Program-made: the position numbers and the translations under genes
In this document: positions 5,050 through 5,363 of the stretch, piece after piece
Layout: each line of letters starts with the position of its first letter
How positions within the stretch are numbered: the first letter of the stretch is position 1
Assembly (NCBI GenBank): GCA_902805985.1
Contig: CADCUW010000311.1
Span: 1 to 5,363 of the forward strand
Reading direction: 5' to 3'
DNA: 5,363 nucleotides
DNA from: an uncultured Rubrobacteraceae bacterium
GTDB taxonomy: Bacteria > Actinomycetota > Rubrobacteria > Rubrobacterales > Rubrobacteraceae
Notes under the pieces: generated by a model
What the model was told of the DNA's origin: nothing
The model's database searches: none
What the model saw: the letters and a program-made list of their open reading frames with translations, nothing else

Positions 5050-5363
5050 GCGGTCTCTTGGCCCGAGAGGATCACCTCGCGCTGCTCAACATCCCAGGTG
5101 ACGTTGCCGTCGACCTCGAAGCCCCCGTCGAAGCCGCCGTACTCGTCGACGGGACCCTCCAGGGCGGCCAGCAGCGCGTTGTCCGCCTCCTGGGCGGGGG
5201 TGAGCGGGAGCCTCTTGGGGCGCTTGCGGCCCGCCGCGTCCTCCTCGTAGACGGGGTTGCCCTCCCCGTCGAGCACGGGGGCGGGGCTGTGCTCCTCGAT
5301 CCCGTCGAGCTCTTCGAGGGCGTAGTCGTAGAGGACGATGCCGTCGATCTGGCCCTCGTCGCC
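5022..5363 (-). CDS. Acidic protein resembling DUF6878 (5' end outside window)
   Basis: The frame is open from the right edge to a TGA at 5022-5024, giving at least 113 residues. A GTG at 5274-5276 could start an 84-residue protein, but the 29 codons upstream of it are open and protein-like (GDEGQIDGIVLYDYALEEL), so the true start is probably outside. Visible parts: the N-terminal GDEGQID motif, an acidic stretch with a basic patch RKRPKRLPL, a helix (TPAQEADNALLAALEG), and a C-terminal strand-rich segment DEYGGFDGGFEVDGNVTWDV followed by EVILSGQE. The combination of a GDxGQI motif and a late YG.F...GxxTWDV strand pair resembles, from memory, the uncharacterised DUF6878 family; I cannot verify it. 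No catalytic or membrane motif is seen. Its stop overlaps the start region of the double-module gene, indicating a shared transcript. Confidence 0.75.
   Translation of the reverse strand, partial: GDEGQIDGIVLYDYALEELDGIEEHSPAPVLDGEGNPVYEEDAAGRKRPKRLPLTPAQEADNALLAALEGPVDEYGGFDGGFEVDGNVTWDVEQREVILSGQETAWVPFERAL

Noticed and set aside
4519..5250. 243-codon plus-strand frame opposite the double-module gene
   Set aside because: It is antisense to two recognisable repeated modules and its translation has no repeat or domain signal.
1..5363. CRISPR array, tRNA, rRNA, insertion sequence or integrase
   Set aside because: No regularly spaced direct repeats, cloverleaf, transposase motif or terminal inverted repeats were seen on reading either strand.

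Overview
The window is very GC-rich and all the supported genes are on the minus strand. Reading right to left there are seven minus-strand genes. The outer two run off the window. Strong Shine-Dalgarno sequences, frequent GTG starts and a strong G/C third-position bias point to a high-GC bacterium. A deep-branching actinobacterium such as a Rubrobacter-type organism is possible, but no marker gene fixes the taxon. Several small genes resemble uncharacterised families that I associate with plasmids and integrated elements, so an accessory region (plasmid, integrative element or genomic island) is more likely than core chromosome. That is inference.

Right part (5363 to 3621, minus strand): a closely packed run of four genes. 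They are (i) the 3' part of an acidic protein resembling the DUF6878 type, (ii) a 243-residue protein made of two tandem copies of a histidine-rich module resembling DUF6915, (iii) a 130-residue zinc-ribbon protein, and (iv) a 77-residue acidic protein of unknown function. The gaps are an overlap of 28 nt (or a 5 nt gap if a later start is used), 67 nt and 3 nt, so this is probably one transcript.

Middle (3340-3620): 281 bases without a convincing gene. It holds a perfect 12-bp inverted repeat (3452-3463 / 3481-3492), smaller hairpins, and a doubtful 66-codon plus-strand ORF with a good ribosome-binding site. It separates the two minus-strand clusters and probably carries a terminator and/or the promoter and leader of the next operon.

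Left part (3339 to 1): a MoxR-type AAA+ ATPase, a von Willebrand A (VWA) protein, and the 5' part of a third, unrecognised gene. The ATPase and VWA proteins closely follow the E. coli RavA/ViaA pair in motif order, but the ATPase is shorter and lacks room for RavA's LARA domain, and the VWA protein has a low-complexity linker and a Ser/Pro/Gly/Ala insert next to its MIDAS motif. All three genes have the same GAGGAGG-N8-ATG initiation region, which suggests coordinated production. The probable job of the pair is ATP-driven remodelling of a target bound through the VWA metal site; the third gene is a candidate target, adaptor or effector.

No RNA gene, CRISPR array, insertion sequence or integrase was seen. 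The long plus-strand reading frames opposite these genes are codon-bias shadows.
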